A stretch of DNA of 64,000 nt from Tillus elongatus (GCA_964006375.1 OZ023265.1:160220118-160284117); one strand, 5' to 3'. Positions 47,311-59,532 are shown, counted from the first letter of the stretch. Numbers and translations are program-made. The notes: generated by a model not told the origin, from the sequence alone.

Positions 47311-47439
47311 TCTTACATTCTTTCTATTCTCGAGTAAGTTTCAGTGTGTTTTTTTAAATGTTTTTCGTACAAACATTGTTTTTTTTTAGCTAATTTTCGT
47401 AGAAAAAAATTGCAAAGATGTATATATATAAGGTACCTT

Positions 47440-47895
47440 AACCAAGTATGGGCACCCCCCCAAATACGGGCACTAGTGAATAAATACTGTTTGTAACCAA
47501 TTTTAATAAAAGATGGCAGCATATGCATTACAGGTATCTCGTACAACTTCAGTCATAATCAAAATTCGGCCATTAGTCGATAGAGGGCGCCACCGGGTGT
47601 TTCTAGTCAGAAGTCGTCGAATGTGGAAAGTGAGGTTGTAGTTTTCGGTAAGTAGATTTTATTTCATTTTGTAAAGAAAATGTAGCGAAATTAATTGTTA
47701 CTATATATAAAATTGAAGCTGAGGAACTGTACTTTGAGACTGTACAATAGATATTTAGGTTTACTTCCGTATTATGAAAATGTGTTTCAAAACTTGTAGA
47801 AAATGGCATGTCCCAAATATGGGCACTAGAGTGACTGCCAAATATGGGCAGTGCCCATATTTAGAACACATGCTGTGCCCATATTTGGGACATAC
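47440..47895. promoter_or_regulatory. Left subterminal repeats of the pogo element
   Basis: AGTATGGGCAC (47445), AAATACGGGCACT (47462), CCAAATATGGGCACT (about 47814), CCAAATATGGGCAG (about 47838), and inverted TGCCCATATTTAG and TGCCCATATTTGG (about 47852, 47877). Likely transposase-binding sites. Confidence 0.7.
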
Positions 47896-47948
47896 CTTTT
47901 GCTGACGTTTGGTTATGTTTTATCTAACACGATGTTATTTTTCAGAAT

Positions 47949-49808
47949 ATGTCTCCACAAAAGCGAGCTCAGTGGAGTTCTGACTCCCTCAAAGCAGCAG
48001 TTGCTGCAATTCAAGGAGGAATGAAGATAAAACGTGCAGCAATTAATTTTAATATTCCACGAAGTACTTTGCAACGCCATGCTTGGAGTGGTAATACAGT
48101 TAAACGGCTGGGTCGAAAATCTTTTTTAACTGACGCCCAGGAAACCGAGTTGTGTTCTCGAATATTTAGACTTGCTGAGATAGGAATGCCCCTTACATCT
48201 AAAATTTTAAGAAGAAGTGTTTACACGTTCTGCAGCGAAAACAACGTCCCCTTTCCACCTACAAAACATAATTCTTCAATGGTTGGTAGAAAATGGCTTA
48301 AATTATTTTTAAGAAGACATCCTGAGGTTGCTCGCCGAAAATCTCAAAACGTTAATCCAGCACGAGCTGCAAAACTAAACAGATTTATTGTTGAGGATTA
48401 TTTCAAGACATTAAGGACTGTGATGGCCGAGTTAGACGTTATGGATAAACCTCAGCTTATTTTTAATATGGACGAAAAAGGGTGTCAATTAACAATTCAT
48501 AAGGAACCTGTAATTTTAACTCGCAAAGGAATTAAACGGGTACCCTTTGTGGCACCAGAACATGCCGAAAATGTGACTGTTGTGTCTTGTGGAAATGCTA
48601 TTGGTCAGATAATTCCACCTGTTGTTTTGTTTAAAGGCCAGAGAAATAAACCTGAATTTTCAGATAATTTACCACCTGGGTGCAAAGCATTCATGACTGC
48701 AAAAGGCAGCATGACTTGTGATACTTTTGTTAAATGGATTGCACATTTTGCACAATACAAACCTCCTGGAAAAGTCCTTCTGATTTTTGATGGAGCAAAA
48801 TCCCATCTCGATGCAAATATTGTTGAGGCTGCAGACACTCATGAAATCACATTGTTATGCCTTCCGAGTAACTGCACGCATGAATTGCAGCCAATGGACA
48901 AATCGGTATTTCGTTCTTTTGAATACCACTGGGACGATGAATTGCAGAGGTATTGGAGTCTTAATCCTGGTAGAAAATTAACAAAATCTAGTTTTGGTAA
49001 TGTATTTTCAAAAGTTTGGCCAAAGGCAACAACCCCTTCAAACGTGTCTGCAGGATTTCGAGCAACTGGTATATACCCTTTTGACCCGACGATTATTCCA
49101 GAAACGGCATTTGCACCTTCAACACTGTCAGAGAGACCCCTAGAGAACCAAAACAATGCAAATTCCCCTGCAACTACAATTCCTAGTAGTCCTAATCCTG
49201 TCCAACAAACGATGGCTTCAGAATTAACAAGAAAACAAGAGGTTGATGGTCCCAGTACATCTACTCCAAGGGTTTCAACTAACAATCCTCGTCAAAAACA
49301 AAAACGGCTTCGACGTGTCTCAGATGACGACAGTTCTGACGATGAAAATGAATGGCAACCATCCGAATCTTCGACTTCTGAAACCAGTGAATCATCGGAC
49401 GAAGAGTTGGAGGCTAACAAGTCTAGATCGTTTACTGAAATATTGAAAACACCAGAACTACCTGCCAAGTCTAAAGCACCACCCAAAAAGGCAATAAACT
49501 ATCGAGCTGTCAAAGTTGTTAAATGGTTGTTTGCGGAGAAGAAGTTAAGTCAAAAGGAACCATCAATTGCCAAAAAAAGAGCGCCTCAGTCCAAACAACA
49601 AACAGCCAATTTAGATAGAGCTACGTGCAGTGGAGTTGCAACTCCTCGAAAGGAATCATGGTACTGCCCCCTTTGTAAAGAAGATAAACAAGAAGACATG
49701 AGGCAGTGTACTGTTTGCCAGACTTGGGTTCATGAAGAGTGCTGTGGGCTGATGGCCAAAGATGTCATACCCTTTTTTAGGTGCCCGTCATGCGAAGAGA
49801 GTGAATGA
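47949..49808 (+). CDS. pogo-type transposase with C-terminal PHD finger
   Basis: 619 residues, open throughout. N-terminal psq-type helix-turn-helix (residues about 10-55, AAINFNIPRSTLQRHAW), CENP-B-like second DNA-binding region about 65-140, and DDE_1 catalytic domain about 165-350 with D175 (FNMDEKG), D281 (LIFDGAKSH) and D317 (LQPMDKS), a DD35D spacing. The conserved GFRATGIYPFDP follows. After an acidic Ser-rich linker (DDDSSDDE) comes a PHD zinc finger at about 566-615 (CPLCKED, CTVCQTWVHEECC, CPSC). ATG 47949 follows ATTTTTCAGAAT, so an upstream spliced leader is possible. PHD fingers bind histone tails; here it could guide target choice. Confidence 0.92.
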   Translation: MSPQKRAQWSSDSLKAAVAAIQGGMKIKRAAINFNIPRSTLQRHAWSGNTVKRLGRKSFLTDAQETELCSRIFRLAEIGMPLTSKILRRSVYTFCSENNVPFPPTKHNSSMVGRKWLKLFLRRHPEVARRKSQNVNPARAAKLNRFIVEDYFKTLRTVMAELDVMDKPQLIFNMDEKGCQLTIHKEPVILTRKGIKRVPFVAPEHAENVTVVSCGNAIGQIIPPVVLFKGQRNKPEFSDNLPPGCKAFMTAKGSMTCDTFVKWIAHFAQYKPPGKVLLIFDGAKSHLDANIVEAADTHEITLLCLPSNCTHELQPMDKSVFRSFEYHWDDELQRYWSLNPGRKLTKSSFGNVFSKVWPKATTPSNVSAGFRATGIYPFDPTIIPETAFAPSTLSERPLENQNNANSPATTIPSSPNPVQQTMASELTRKQEVDGPSTSTPRVSTNNPRQKQKRLRRVSDDDSSDDENEWQPSESSTSETSESSDEELEANKSRSFTEILKTPELPAKSKAPPKKAINYRAVKVVKWLFAEKKLSQKEPSIAKKRAPQSKQQTANLDRATCSGVATPRKESWYCPLCKEDKQEDMRQCTVCQTWVHEECCGLMAKDVIPFFRCPSCEESE

Positions 49809-49954
49809 AGTTTAAGTTATCTAACTCGTTATCTAACTTAAGCTTTTTTACAATGTTCAAGTTCATGTACAAGTGTTTAAGTTTTTCTTTTGATTAATAA
49901 GAATTATTAATAACTATATTTTCTGGATCATTTAATTTCTCTTAAGTTTCTTTT

Positions 49955-50165
49955 AGGGTGCCCATAATTAGAACTTGATGCTCCTAATATGGGCACTTGA
50001 TTTAATTTTTTTATGGGTGACTGTTTCAGAATAAAGACATATTTTTCAAATTCTGTGTATGATTTTGTATTCGTTCTGACCTAAAGAGCAAACCATTTTT
50101 TTTCTTTGGCTTAATCTTAATCGATAAAGTTATTAATTGATATAATGCTTAGGGGTGCCCATATT
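49955..50165. promoter_or_regulatory. Right subterminal repeats of the pogo element
   Basis: TGCCCATAATTAG (about 49960), CTAATATGGGCACTT (about 49985) and TGCCCATATTTAG (about 50155) repeat the left-end motif. Confidence 0.7.
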
Positions 50166-50174
50166 TAGGTTACT

Positions 50175-50179
<5 letters not shown>

Positions 50180-50263
<84 letters not shown>
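50180..50263. repeat. (TA)n microsatellite abutting pogo element
   Basis: TA tract immediately right of the transposon end. Confidence 0.95.
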
Positions 50264-50267
<4 letters not shown>

Positions 50268-50450
50268 AAATACCCCACAAAATAATGGGCCGATTTTTGT
50301 AAAATTTTAGAAGTGCATTCCCTTTGTCATTGGCTTGGATAAGTTTGTTAGCCAGTAAAATTTTTGTATTTCTGTAAATGCCAAAGTTATGGCCACCAAA
50401 TTTGGTATGTATATTTCTACTATAGGTAAAAGGTATCCTATATGCCAAGA
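50264..50450 (-). repeat. A-repeat partial copy
   Basis: CAAAATAATGGGCCGATTTT and GGATAAGTTTGTTAGCCAG are family text; truncated after about 50450. Confidence 0.6.
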
Positions 50451-50837
50451 TTTCAATCTTTACGTTTAAAGCAAAAACAATTATAAGCATTTAAAGAACA
50501 AATATTTTGGTGCCACTGTGATGAAAAAAACGCACAAGACTAAAATATTTTCTGTGGTTTTTTGGTCAAAATTTATTGAATATTACAGACAAAGGTTACG
50601 TTTTCCTGGTTCAAAATGGTCGAAAATTACCAGAAAAATTACGTCGAAAATTTTATATATATTTTTTCATAAAATGTTCGCGATTTGAAACGTCAAAATT
50701 GGCAATTTTTAAACGAAGACTCTGACACAAATGCGGGTTATGTAGGAGAAATGTGGCAAGAAGTGTGTTTTACAATTTTCCAAGGTAAAAAAAGAACAGA
50801 ACAAGGCTATGCTCCAGACTGAATTTTTATTAAGTAA

Positions 50838-50884
50838 AAGCCCTACGCGTTTCGGCCCATAAATCTGGCCATCTTCAGGGGCTT
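50838..50884 (-). ncRNA. Hammerhead ribozyme motif, all three stems present
   Basis: On the minus strand stem I AAGCCC/GGGCTT is perfect, CTGAAGA is a valid core (position 7 is free), stem II is GGCC/GGCC with a nine-base loop, then GAAAC and GTA. Stem III is only A-U and C-G closed by a two-base loop, as in minimal hammerheads. The flanking sequence (CGTTTCGGCCCATAAATC on plus) is of a type common in insect repeats. Confidence 0.68.
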
Positions 50885-51519
50885 CCTGAAACATTACAAT
50901 AGGTGGTTGTGTCAGAAACAAAGTCTCTAAAGAAGCTGCAAAGGCAGGCTGCACAACCAGAGCCGAACTTTCAGAGAAAACACTGAGTTAAACCTATGAT
51001 ACCTAATAAAAGTAAAACAAAATGGCCAAAAACACTTACGTTCTGTTTTTTATATAACAGGAACTGGACTTTACAAGTAATCTATCATCGTGGCTATTTT
51101 CATCGACTGTCGCTTTTGTTTCCCTGCACTATATGGGTGAAGGCGGAATTAGAAGCATTAAAACCTCAAATCACAGCAATGGACAAACGGCGATACAAAT
51201 AAAATTTCGCATTTGAAATGGAGGACGGTTAAAAGCCGAATATCTGAATAGAACGGGAAGGGACGAACAAATGAGCTACGACTTTTAGCTAAAAGTGACA
51301 AGTGACTGACAAGTGTCAGACGAAATGACACCTGTTTTACAAAGTCTTTATGTTTTGCTTCAACCGTCCTTCATTTTACAAAAATATTTGCAGAAAATTT
51401 ATTTTAGATAGCCCCTCCCTGATGCATTGCTGGTAATTTAAGCCATAGAGTTCGTGATTTATAAGTCTATTGTTTTTAACGATTTTTCGTAGAAATAATT
51501 ATCGTTTTTATGATGAAAA

Positions 51520-51998
51520 AATACTGTCGCACCAAATGTGTTACGGTAGCGAATAATACATCAATGCATATGACGAAAAATATAATGACGCAGCAAGCGG
51601 TTACGGTAACCAATAGCATATCAATACGTATTATGGAAGAAATACTGGCGCAGCAAGTGTGCTATGGCAACGAGTAAGATATCAATACGTCGTATGAAAG
51701 AAATACTGACGCAGCAAGTGTGTTATGGTAATGAATAATGTATCAATACGTACTTTAAAATAAATACTGATGCAGCAAGTGCATTACGGTAATAACGAAT
51801 AAGGAATCATAATATATACTACCAATCACAGATAGAATTCTTACTATAATTACTGCACAATATTTTTATTTGTCATAAAAAAGGATCGTAAAGTAGCCAA
51901 GGTGTGACCATTTTTACCATAACATTTACAGGAAAACTAAATATATTTCAAGTGGTACCTTATTCGTTACCATAAGGCAGTTGCTGCGCCAATGTTTT
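51520..51998. repeat. Tandem array of A-repeat termini with an inverted end copy
   Basis: Five spaced copies of GCAGCAAGTGTGTTATGG-like text occur about 60 bp apart (51530-51790), each followed by GAATAA..ATCAATACGTA. A reverse copy, TTCGTTACCATAAGGCAGTT, closes the block near 51965. Confidence 0.75.
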
Positions 51999-52039
51999 TT
52001 TTTTATGAAGAAAGGCAACGAGATAAGCATAGAACAGTA

Positions 52040-52042
<3 letters not shown>

Positions 52043-52116
<74 letters not shown>
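52043..52116. repeat. (TA)n microsatellite
   Basis: About 35 TA units. Confidence 0.95.
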
Positions 52117-52262
52117 GTTCACTGTCATTTAACCATAATACATATTTTAATACCCTATTAAGTTGATAAAGATAAAGGAAATGGAAACACCGAATAAACT
52201 CGAACACAGAAATTCGTGTGCGCAAGAATCTAGCCGACAAAGATTGCTACTGGCGTAAGTTC

Positions 52263-52376
<114 letters not shown>

Positions 52377-52421
52377 ACCGCATACACGTATTTCAAGCTT
52401 ATTGGCCATCATCAGTACGGT
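52377..52421 (-). ncRNA. Hammerhead ribozyme, unit 1
   Basis: Stem I ACCGTA/TGCGGT (one U-G), CTGATGA, stem II GGCC/AGCT-like (three to four pairs), GAAAT, loop ACGT, GTA. The second stem III pair is U-G. Confidence 0.7.
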
Positions 52422-52679
52422 ATAGCCAGGTGAAGATGGGAACACTCTGGATGAAGATGCAAAAATACACGGAGTCACAACAGGCAACCAGTGCACATTT
52501 GCAGCAACATTTGGAAGACCCAATCTGAGGGAAACAACCAAAATAACCACGGAGGCAAAGAAATCACCTGCGTGAGCATCCGAAGCCCAGGAAGTTATAC
52601 TAACTATAACAGGATCTGTAACACGGCATTTTTGTACTATACAAGGAAAAAGGGTTAAGGGCAAAGCCGCAAGGAGACA

Positions 52680-52724
52680 ACCGCATACACGTGTTTCAAG
52701 CTTATTAGCCATCATCAGTACGGT
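52680..52724 (-). ncRNA. Hammerhead ribozyme, unit 2
   Basis: Same layout with GAAAC, so stem III is A-U and C-G with tetraloop ACGT, cleavage triplet GTA, and stem II GGCT/AGCT with loop AATA. The full conserved core is present. Confidence 0.75.
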
Positions 52725-53005
52725 ATAGCCAAGTGAAGATGGGAACACTCTGGATGAAGATGAAAAAATACACGGAGTCACAACAGGCAACCAGTGCACA
52801 TTTGCAGCAACATTTCGAAGACCCTTAATCTAAGGGAAACAACCAAAATAGCCACGGAGGCAAAGAAATCACCTGCGTGAGCATCCGAAGCCCAGGAAGT
52901 TATACTAACTATAACAGGATCTATAACACGGCATTTTTGTACTATACAAGGAAAAAGGGTATTTTTGCATCTTCATCCAGAGTGTTCCCATCTTCACCTG
53001 GCTAT

Positions 53006-53050
53006 ACCGTACTGATGATGGCTAATAAGCTTGAAACACGTGTATGCGGT
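53006..53050 (+). ncRNA. Hammerhead ribozyme, inverted partial unit
   Basis: Plus strand: ACCGTA (53006), CTGATGA (53012), GGCTAATAAGCT, GAAAC (53033), ACGT, GTA, TGCGGT (53045-53050). Identical layout to unit 2. Confidence 0.75.
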
Positions 53051-53083
53051 TGTCTCCTTGCGGCTTTGCCCTTAACCCTTTTT

Positions 53084-53085
<2 letters not shown>

Positions 53086-53174
<89 letters not shown>
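53086..53174. repeat. (TA)n microsatellite, right flank of retrozyme-like dimer
   Basis: About 44 TA units. Confidence 0.95.
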
Positions 53175-53176
<2 letters not shown>

Positions 53177-53536
53177 GTAAAATACCATAACGCACTTCTA
53201 ACTTCTCAAATCTACAGACCTACTTTTTATTTATATGGCTTTGAACAAAGTATTAGGTTGATGAGGTGAAGCTTTTATCAAACGTAGGTTTTCATTCAAA
53301 CTGATGTAATTTGATCCGATCGGGCCTTACCTGAGTTGAGCTGACTTTTCTAAAATTTAAAATACATCGTTTTCTTTAACTTATTATTCAAAAATATAAA
53401 ATATATTTATTTCCTGATTTTGCTGTACTCTACATAATGGGTAAATGTGGCGTGCTGATAGTAGATATAAAAATTTTGAAACACAAAGTTGTATAATCTT
53501 CTGATTTGACAACAAAATATTCAAGGTTAGATGTAT

Positions 53537-53893
53537 TCTCACCATAATTAGAACCGCAGACCGGTTTCCCTCGAATTAGAGCTCGTCAGTATGGTATACT
53601 AATTACAGCAAGAACACACCTATAAAGTAATTCGGCTATGGTAGCCAGCCTCCCAGAACATTGTGAGATGTACGACAGGGTCGCCATCTCGGTGCGGGAC
53701 CAGGTAGTATCTTGTCACGACAGCTCCAAATAACACAAAATGCTATAAAATAGAGACTGTGTACAACCAACTAACAATTTTGTAAATTGTAAGCCCTGGC
53801 CCATTTCTTCCCTAAAATAGGGACAATGTATGTAAGACGAGATGGGCTCTCACCATAATTAGAACCGCAGGCCGGTTTTGCTCTAATTAGAGC
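53537..53893 (-). mobile_element. Second retrozyme-like repeat (311-bp period, 1.15 units)
   Basis: TCTCACCATAATTAGAACCG starts at 53537 and recurs at 53848, 311 bp apart. The first copy carries a hammerhead with intact core. The second has the same segment with GAAAC changed to AAAAC and GTC to GCC, and a perfect stem II GCTCT/AGAGC, then ends. No ORF. Confidence 0.6.
53553..53595 (-). ncRNA. Hammerhead ribozyme motif
   Basis: Minus strand: ACCATA, CTGACGA, stem II with CTC/GAG, GAAAC, loop CG, GTC, TGCGGT. Stem I has five of six pairs (one A-C). The core is intact and the triplet GTC is optimal; the stem III loop of two bases is minimal. Confidence 0.6.
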
Positions 53894-54470
53894 AAATATT
53901 CTTCTAAAAAGATTTTACAGATAGACCCAGTTGTGTAAAGATAATTTTAGAATGTATATTTATTATGTAACCAAATTTGATATTTTTCATGTATCGGTTT
54001 TGAAGCTTTAATATCTTTAAACGCATCTCTCTGTATAAACATATTATATGTATGTGTGACATTTAATTTGGAAACATTTACCTACAAATTCGAAGTTATT
54101 AAAGTCAATATAAGGTCTCTCATTACCATAACACCTATATAACTTATATGTTTAACATGACATCTGTAATATAATTCTAAATATTCTAATTATACAAAAA
54201 CATATGGCTTTCACAATAAAAATATGCAAATCTCCATTAAAATATACAGAGTTTAATGTAAGATATAATTAATTCACAAAAGAATGAAATTAACCTCGAC
54301 CTTGTAAATAATCTGGAAGAAATGAACTGTTTTTAATTATTGTCTGCTAAAAATTTGACCTAAGCTTTATCAGATTTTCATTAGAATTACTTTTAGAAAA
54401 TTTTAAGACTGAAAGACCCATATCATGTAGAATTGTTAAAACGGTTGATGAATATTACGAAATAGGTAAG
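53894..54470. other. AT-rich DNA, nothing recognised
   Basis: No coding sequence or familiar repeat end was seen up to the pogo element boundary. Confidence 0.5.
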
Positions 54471-54701
54471 TAGAGTAAACCGGGGCAAAAGCCCGCTACG
54501 GGGTAAAAGTCCGTTTTCGTATTGGGAAGCTCCTAAAAAAACAACCCACGTTCTGTGCCGCACTTTGCATTACCCATTCGATCGATAAGGTGCTGTTGGA
54601 ATTGGCTCGCGAATATCGCTAAACATAACCTTAAAAATGAGGTAAGTTATAACGTATAAATATTCTGTTTTTATTGAACACTAAAATAATATAAAAAAAC
54701 T

Positions 54702-55157
54702 CGGGACGCAGCAAGTGCGTTATGGTAGTGAATTTTTATTAAATGTTTCAAATTTAAATAACTCAATTTTCTATAAACTTAGAGAGTTTAATTTTAATAC
54801 GTAGTAAGGTCTTTCCTAAGGAAAGATATCCACAAAATTTCATTAAAATAACTTTGTAATTTTCGGAGAAAAAATTTTTTTCGATAGAAAATTTGAATAA
54901 CTCAATTTTCTCTAAACTTAGAAAGTTGAATTTTGGTACGTAGTAAGATCTCTCCTGAGGCAATATACATACTAAATTTCATTAAAACAGCTTTGTTACC
55001 TTCGGAGAAAAATTTTTTTCAAAAGAAAACTCAAAATTTTCCCGGAAAACCCCGTCCGATTTTTCTGGCTAACGAACTCATCCAAGCCATTTATAAAAGA
55101 AAGGCACTTGCCAAGTTTCATCGAAATCGGTTAATTATTTTTTGAGTTATCAGACGG

Positions 55158-55241
<84 letters not shown>

Positions 55242-55365
55242 TGAAACTGACCCCGGATATGGGTTCTAGGGGTCCTAGTTCGACCTCAATTGAAAGAATT
55301 TTTGCAAAGTCTCACCATCGATACCTCTCTATTGGTGAATTTTTTAAAATAAAAATTCACTAATT
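54702..55365 (+). repeat. A-repeat full copy nested in pogo element
   Basis: Starts GGGACGCAGCAAGTGCGTTA, (TA)n at 55162-55238, ends GGTGAATTTTTTAAAATAAA near 55335-55365. Confidence 0.8.
55162..55238. repeat. (TA)n microsatellite
   Basis: About 38 TA units inside the A-repeat. Confidence 0.95.
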
Positions 55366-55814
55366 ATACATATTGTGCTTTATCAATATTCTGTGTATTG
55401 CCCAGATAGATAAACCCAAATCTTGAGACCTACTTCTTAACGAACTTTGTAGACATGCTTCAAAATATGCAAGAACTATAATTTTATTCATTTCATTGTC
55501 TTCAATTTTGAAACGTTTAACAACGCGTCGTGTCAGTATTCCATGACTTAACGACTTGCTTTCAATTCTGCTGAATTTTGTTCTATTCATTGGAGCCAAA
55601 TAAAGGAATCTGTTGTTAAATGTTCGAACTGTTGTCTCAACTATTCTGTTACATTCACCATATATTGAAAACAAATTGAAAACATCATCTGCAGAATAAC
55701 AAACTAGCATGTACAACATTAGTTTTAAACACTGACACTGCCTATCCTCTCATGTGATCCTGATACTAGAGACGTGAAAATCGTCTCGTCGTTTCTACGA
55801 TTTCTGTGGTAAAA

Positions 55815-56505
<691 letters not shown>

Positions 56506-56789
56506 AATCTGATATATAATAGAAATTATCTCAGGGCTTGAGTTTAGGCACTTGCAGTTGATAGGTTATAAGAGGTACAAATAAAATCAGGCATTATGAA
56601 TAAAATCAGTTTATTTAAAAAGTTATTGACGCTATACAATGCAGTCGATTAAATTTAATAAATTATATGAAAGAAAAATATTTGATTTAATTACTTGTGA
56701 CACTGTAAAAATGAATTGTGGAGCACACTCTATAAAAGAAAAAGAAAGCCACAGATAAACAGTGTACTTAACTTTCAGCTTCAGGTTGA

Positions 56790-57110
56790 GGGGGTCCTCC
56801 TTGGCGATGGTGCTGAATGAGACTCCTTAATGATGTTGTTGAGGGGGCTCCTTATTAACGATGTTGAAGAAGGTTCCTTCCTAACGATGTTGTTATTGAG
56901 GGCTCGTCCCTAGCAATGTGCCACGTAGGGGGCTCTTCACTTACAGTGTTGTTGGAAGGTCCTCTATTTACGATGTTCATTTGGGGGCTCCTTACTAACG
57001 ATGTTGTTGGAGGGAGCTCTTTACTATGTGGTTGAAGAGACCTCCTAACCAACGGTGATGACGGCCGCCTCCTAACCAACGGTGATGAAGGCCGCCTCCC
57101 AACCAAACGG
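56790..57110. repeat. Degenerate minisatellite inside pogo element
   Basis: Irregular units of about 35-48 bp with GGGGGCTCC and AACGATGTTGTT cores; the last two units (CCTCCTAACCAACGGTGATG) are the most alike. Confidence 0.6.
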
Positions 57111-57310
57111 GGTGCAATTCAGGCATGCTGCTTTCCGAGTAGAATTTAACTGTTATATTTCATTTCTTAAGGTCGATTCAGGAGAGAGCCTGGCATGTGT
57201 CGCAAGCTGTATATATAACGATCCTCTTATCGCAAATATGTCATAAAACTAGCTCGTACGGAGGCGCATTTCCATGAGTCGGGTGCGGTAGAGGAACCGA
57301 CCGCCGAGTT

Positions 57311-57344
57311 TGACGTCACTGAAGGGACTTGGACGCTGACGTCA
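57311..57344. promoter_or_regulatory. Pair of TGACGTCA (CRE/ATF) palindromes
   Basis: Perfect 8-bp sites at 57311-57318 and 57337-57344, 26 bp apart, about 400 bp upstream of the transposase coding start. Possibly part of the element's promoter. Confidence 0.45.
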
Positions 57345-57739
57345 CAAAAGGGGTTAATTCAGAAGCTTAAAAGTGAACGGCGTTGACGCGTGTGACATTT
57401 CACGCTTATTAAATACACGCGACATGTTACAAAGTTTAAAAATTATCTTTTTACTATAAGTGTTCGAGTGGACTACTCAAGAAATTAAACTTAGATGTGG
57501 ACATTTAGGCAAATGCCATAGGGTGAGATTGATTACCGTTTTAGTAGGCTATTTATCCATGTTGTTGTTTATATCGGCGCTGTTGCCATTTGTAAGTTAC
57601 TAATTTACGATTAAAGTTGTAGAGTTCGGGAGCAGCCGCGGACTTTTGCCCCTATATTGCGGATTTTTACCTCATGGTCGCGGACATTTGCCTCTTAATA
57701 GAGTTTGTGCTTTTTAATAGCTTATATTTCTATATTTCA

Positions 57740-59532
57740 GAAATTACAAGAGACGAACAAACCGAAAACCGGTAACTAATGATATACTTGAGAATGCTCG
57801 CCAAAGAATTCTCCAAGGGGAGACCATTCGTAGCATCGCACGAAATTTTGAAATAGATGAATCGTTGCTGCGAAAACGTTTGAAAAAGTGCTATGGTGTT
57901 ACCTCGCTTAGGCGTTTTAAGAGCACCTTTAATCCAGACCAAGAAGGCCAGTTAGCAGATCACTGCAGACAAATGGATGCATGGTTTTATGGGATAATAA
58001 AAAAATCTTTTCGAAAATTAGTCTACTACTACGCAAGACAAAACAACATTCCGCACAATTTTAATAAACAGACTCAGCTAGCAGGAGAAGACTGTGCAAA
58101 ATCATTTTTAGGAAGACACAATCTTACTTTACGGACTCCCCAAAAAACAAGCGCTGGAAGAATAATAAGCTTTAATAAAACTCAAGTTTTAAAATTCTTC
58201 GATAATTTAAGTGAGCTTCTATCCAAGTACAAATTTCCGGCAAGTCGAACCTACAACATGGACGAAAGCGGCATCTCAACAGCTCCCAATAGGATACCTA
58301 AAATGATATCGAGCAAAGGCAAACAAAGTGTAAACAAATCTGGTAACGGTCGTCTGTGCTATAAGTGTATCTGGTCATTACGTCCCTCCAGCCCTGATTT
58401 TTCCCAGAGAGCAATCCAAGCCTGAACTTTTATCTAGTGCCCCACCCTAATCTATTATGTTCATATCAGATAGTGGATACATGAACACGGAGCTATTTCA
58501 ACAATGGTTAACATTTCCAGAAGCATGTAAGAGCTTCCGAATCAGATCCAGTGCTGCTTATATTGGATAACCATGTTTCACACTGCAGTCTGGAAGCAGT
58601 CACATTTCGCAAAGCAAACTATATTCATTTATTGACCATACCACCACATGCCAGCCACAAAATTCAGCCGCTGGATCGATGTTTTTTAAGTTGCTTAAAG
58701 ACTTCTATGGGCAGTTTTGCGACCAGTGGATAAGTAAATAACCCAGGCAGAACAATAACTCTGGCGGATGTGGCAAAAATTTTCGGTGGCGCCTATTCAA
58801 AGAGTTGTACAGTGGAAAAAGCTGTTAATGCGTTCAGATCCTGCGTAATAACACCTTTTAACAGATTTGTATTCGGAGACGAAGATTTTTTACCATCGAC
58901 CGTGACCGATCAAACTCCTATTGATGAAGAAGACGCATCAAACTGCTGATAGACTGGATGTTGATTCATCTAGTGATGACGACGTACCTTTAATAGATTT
59001 AACTAACAAATCGAAAAATGGAAATATATTTAAGCCACGTTCCAGCACATCACCTAAACCATCGACGTCTCGGAAGTGCCAGTTAGATGAAGAACATTCA
59101 TTGGTATCAAATTCTTCGGCTTTAGAAGACTCCAAGAAACTATCAAACCTAAAATCGCCGCATGACTTAATGCCATATCCAAAAATTACAAAATTACATA
59201 TAAGAAGAACAAAGGGTAAAGTATCGAAAATTCTTACCTCAACCCCAAATAAGGAAGAATTAGAAAACGAGCGAAAAGAAAAATTAGAAACAGAAAGGAA
59301 AAAAGAAGCTAACAAGTTAATTAGAAAGCGTGGAAAAGAAAATTTATTATCTGATGCCAATACTAAACTGGACATCCGAGGTGAAGAAACAATTTGCCTG
59401 CTTTGCGAGCAAACTTATGGACAAGATTCGGAACCAAGTGATTGGATCCAGTGCAACCGGTGCAAAACGTGGTGGCATGAGGAATGTTCAGACTATGAAA
59501 ATGGAAAATTTGTGTGTGATTTATGCCGTTAA
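57740..59532 (+). pseudogene. pogo-type transposase with PHD finger, frameshifted
   Basis: A splice-like ATATTTCAG precedes 57740, then an open frame gives psq HTH (ENARQRILQGETIRSIARNF), second DNA-binding region and the first catalytic Asp in YNMDESG. At about 58350 a frameshift occurs, followed by LIFPRE, a stop, and FISDSGYMNTELFQQW. Another frame (58551-58733) has LLILDNHVSH and IQPLDRC with the second and third Asp. The last frame (58921-59532) has an acidic linker (DVDSSSDDD), a Lys/Glu helix and a PHD finger (CLLCEQTYG, CNRCKTWWHEEC, CDLC). Confidence 0.83.

Larger units (their letters stand above)
47431..50179 (+). mobile_element. pogo-type DNA transposon, apparently intact
   Basis: Terminal inverted repeats begin AGGTACCTTAACC (left) and, inverted, AGGTAAGTAACCT (right), each continuing to ATATGGGCACCCC or near it. 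TA duplications flank it (47429-47430, 50180-50181). The element is 2749 bp with one full transposase frame. At least nine copies of a TATGGGCA-type motif occur in both orientations in the non-coding ends. Confidence 0.9.
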
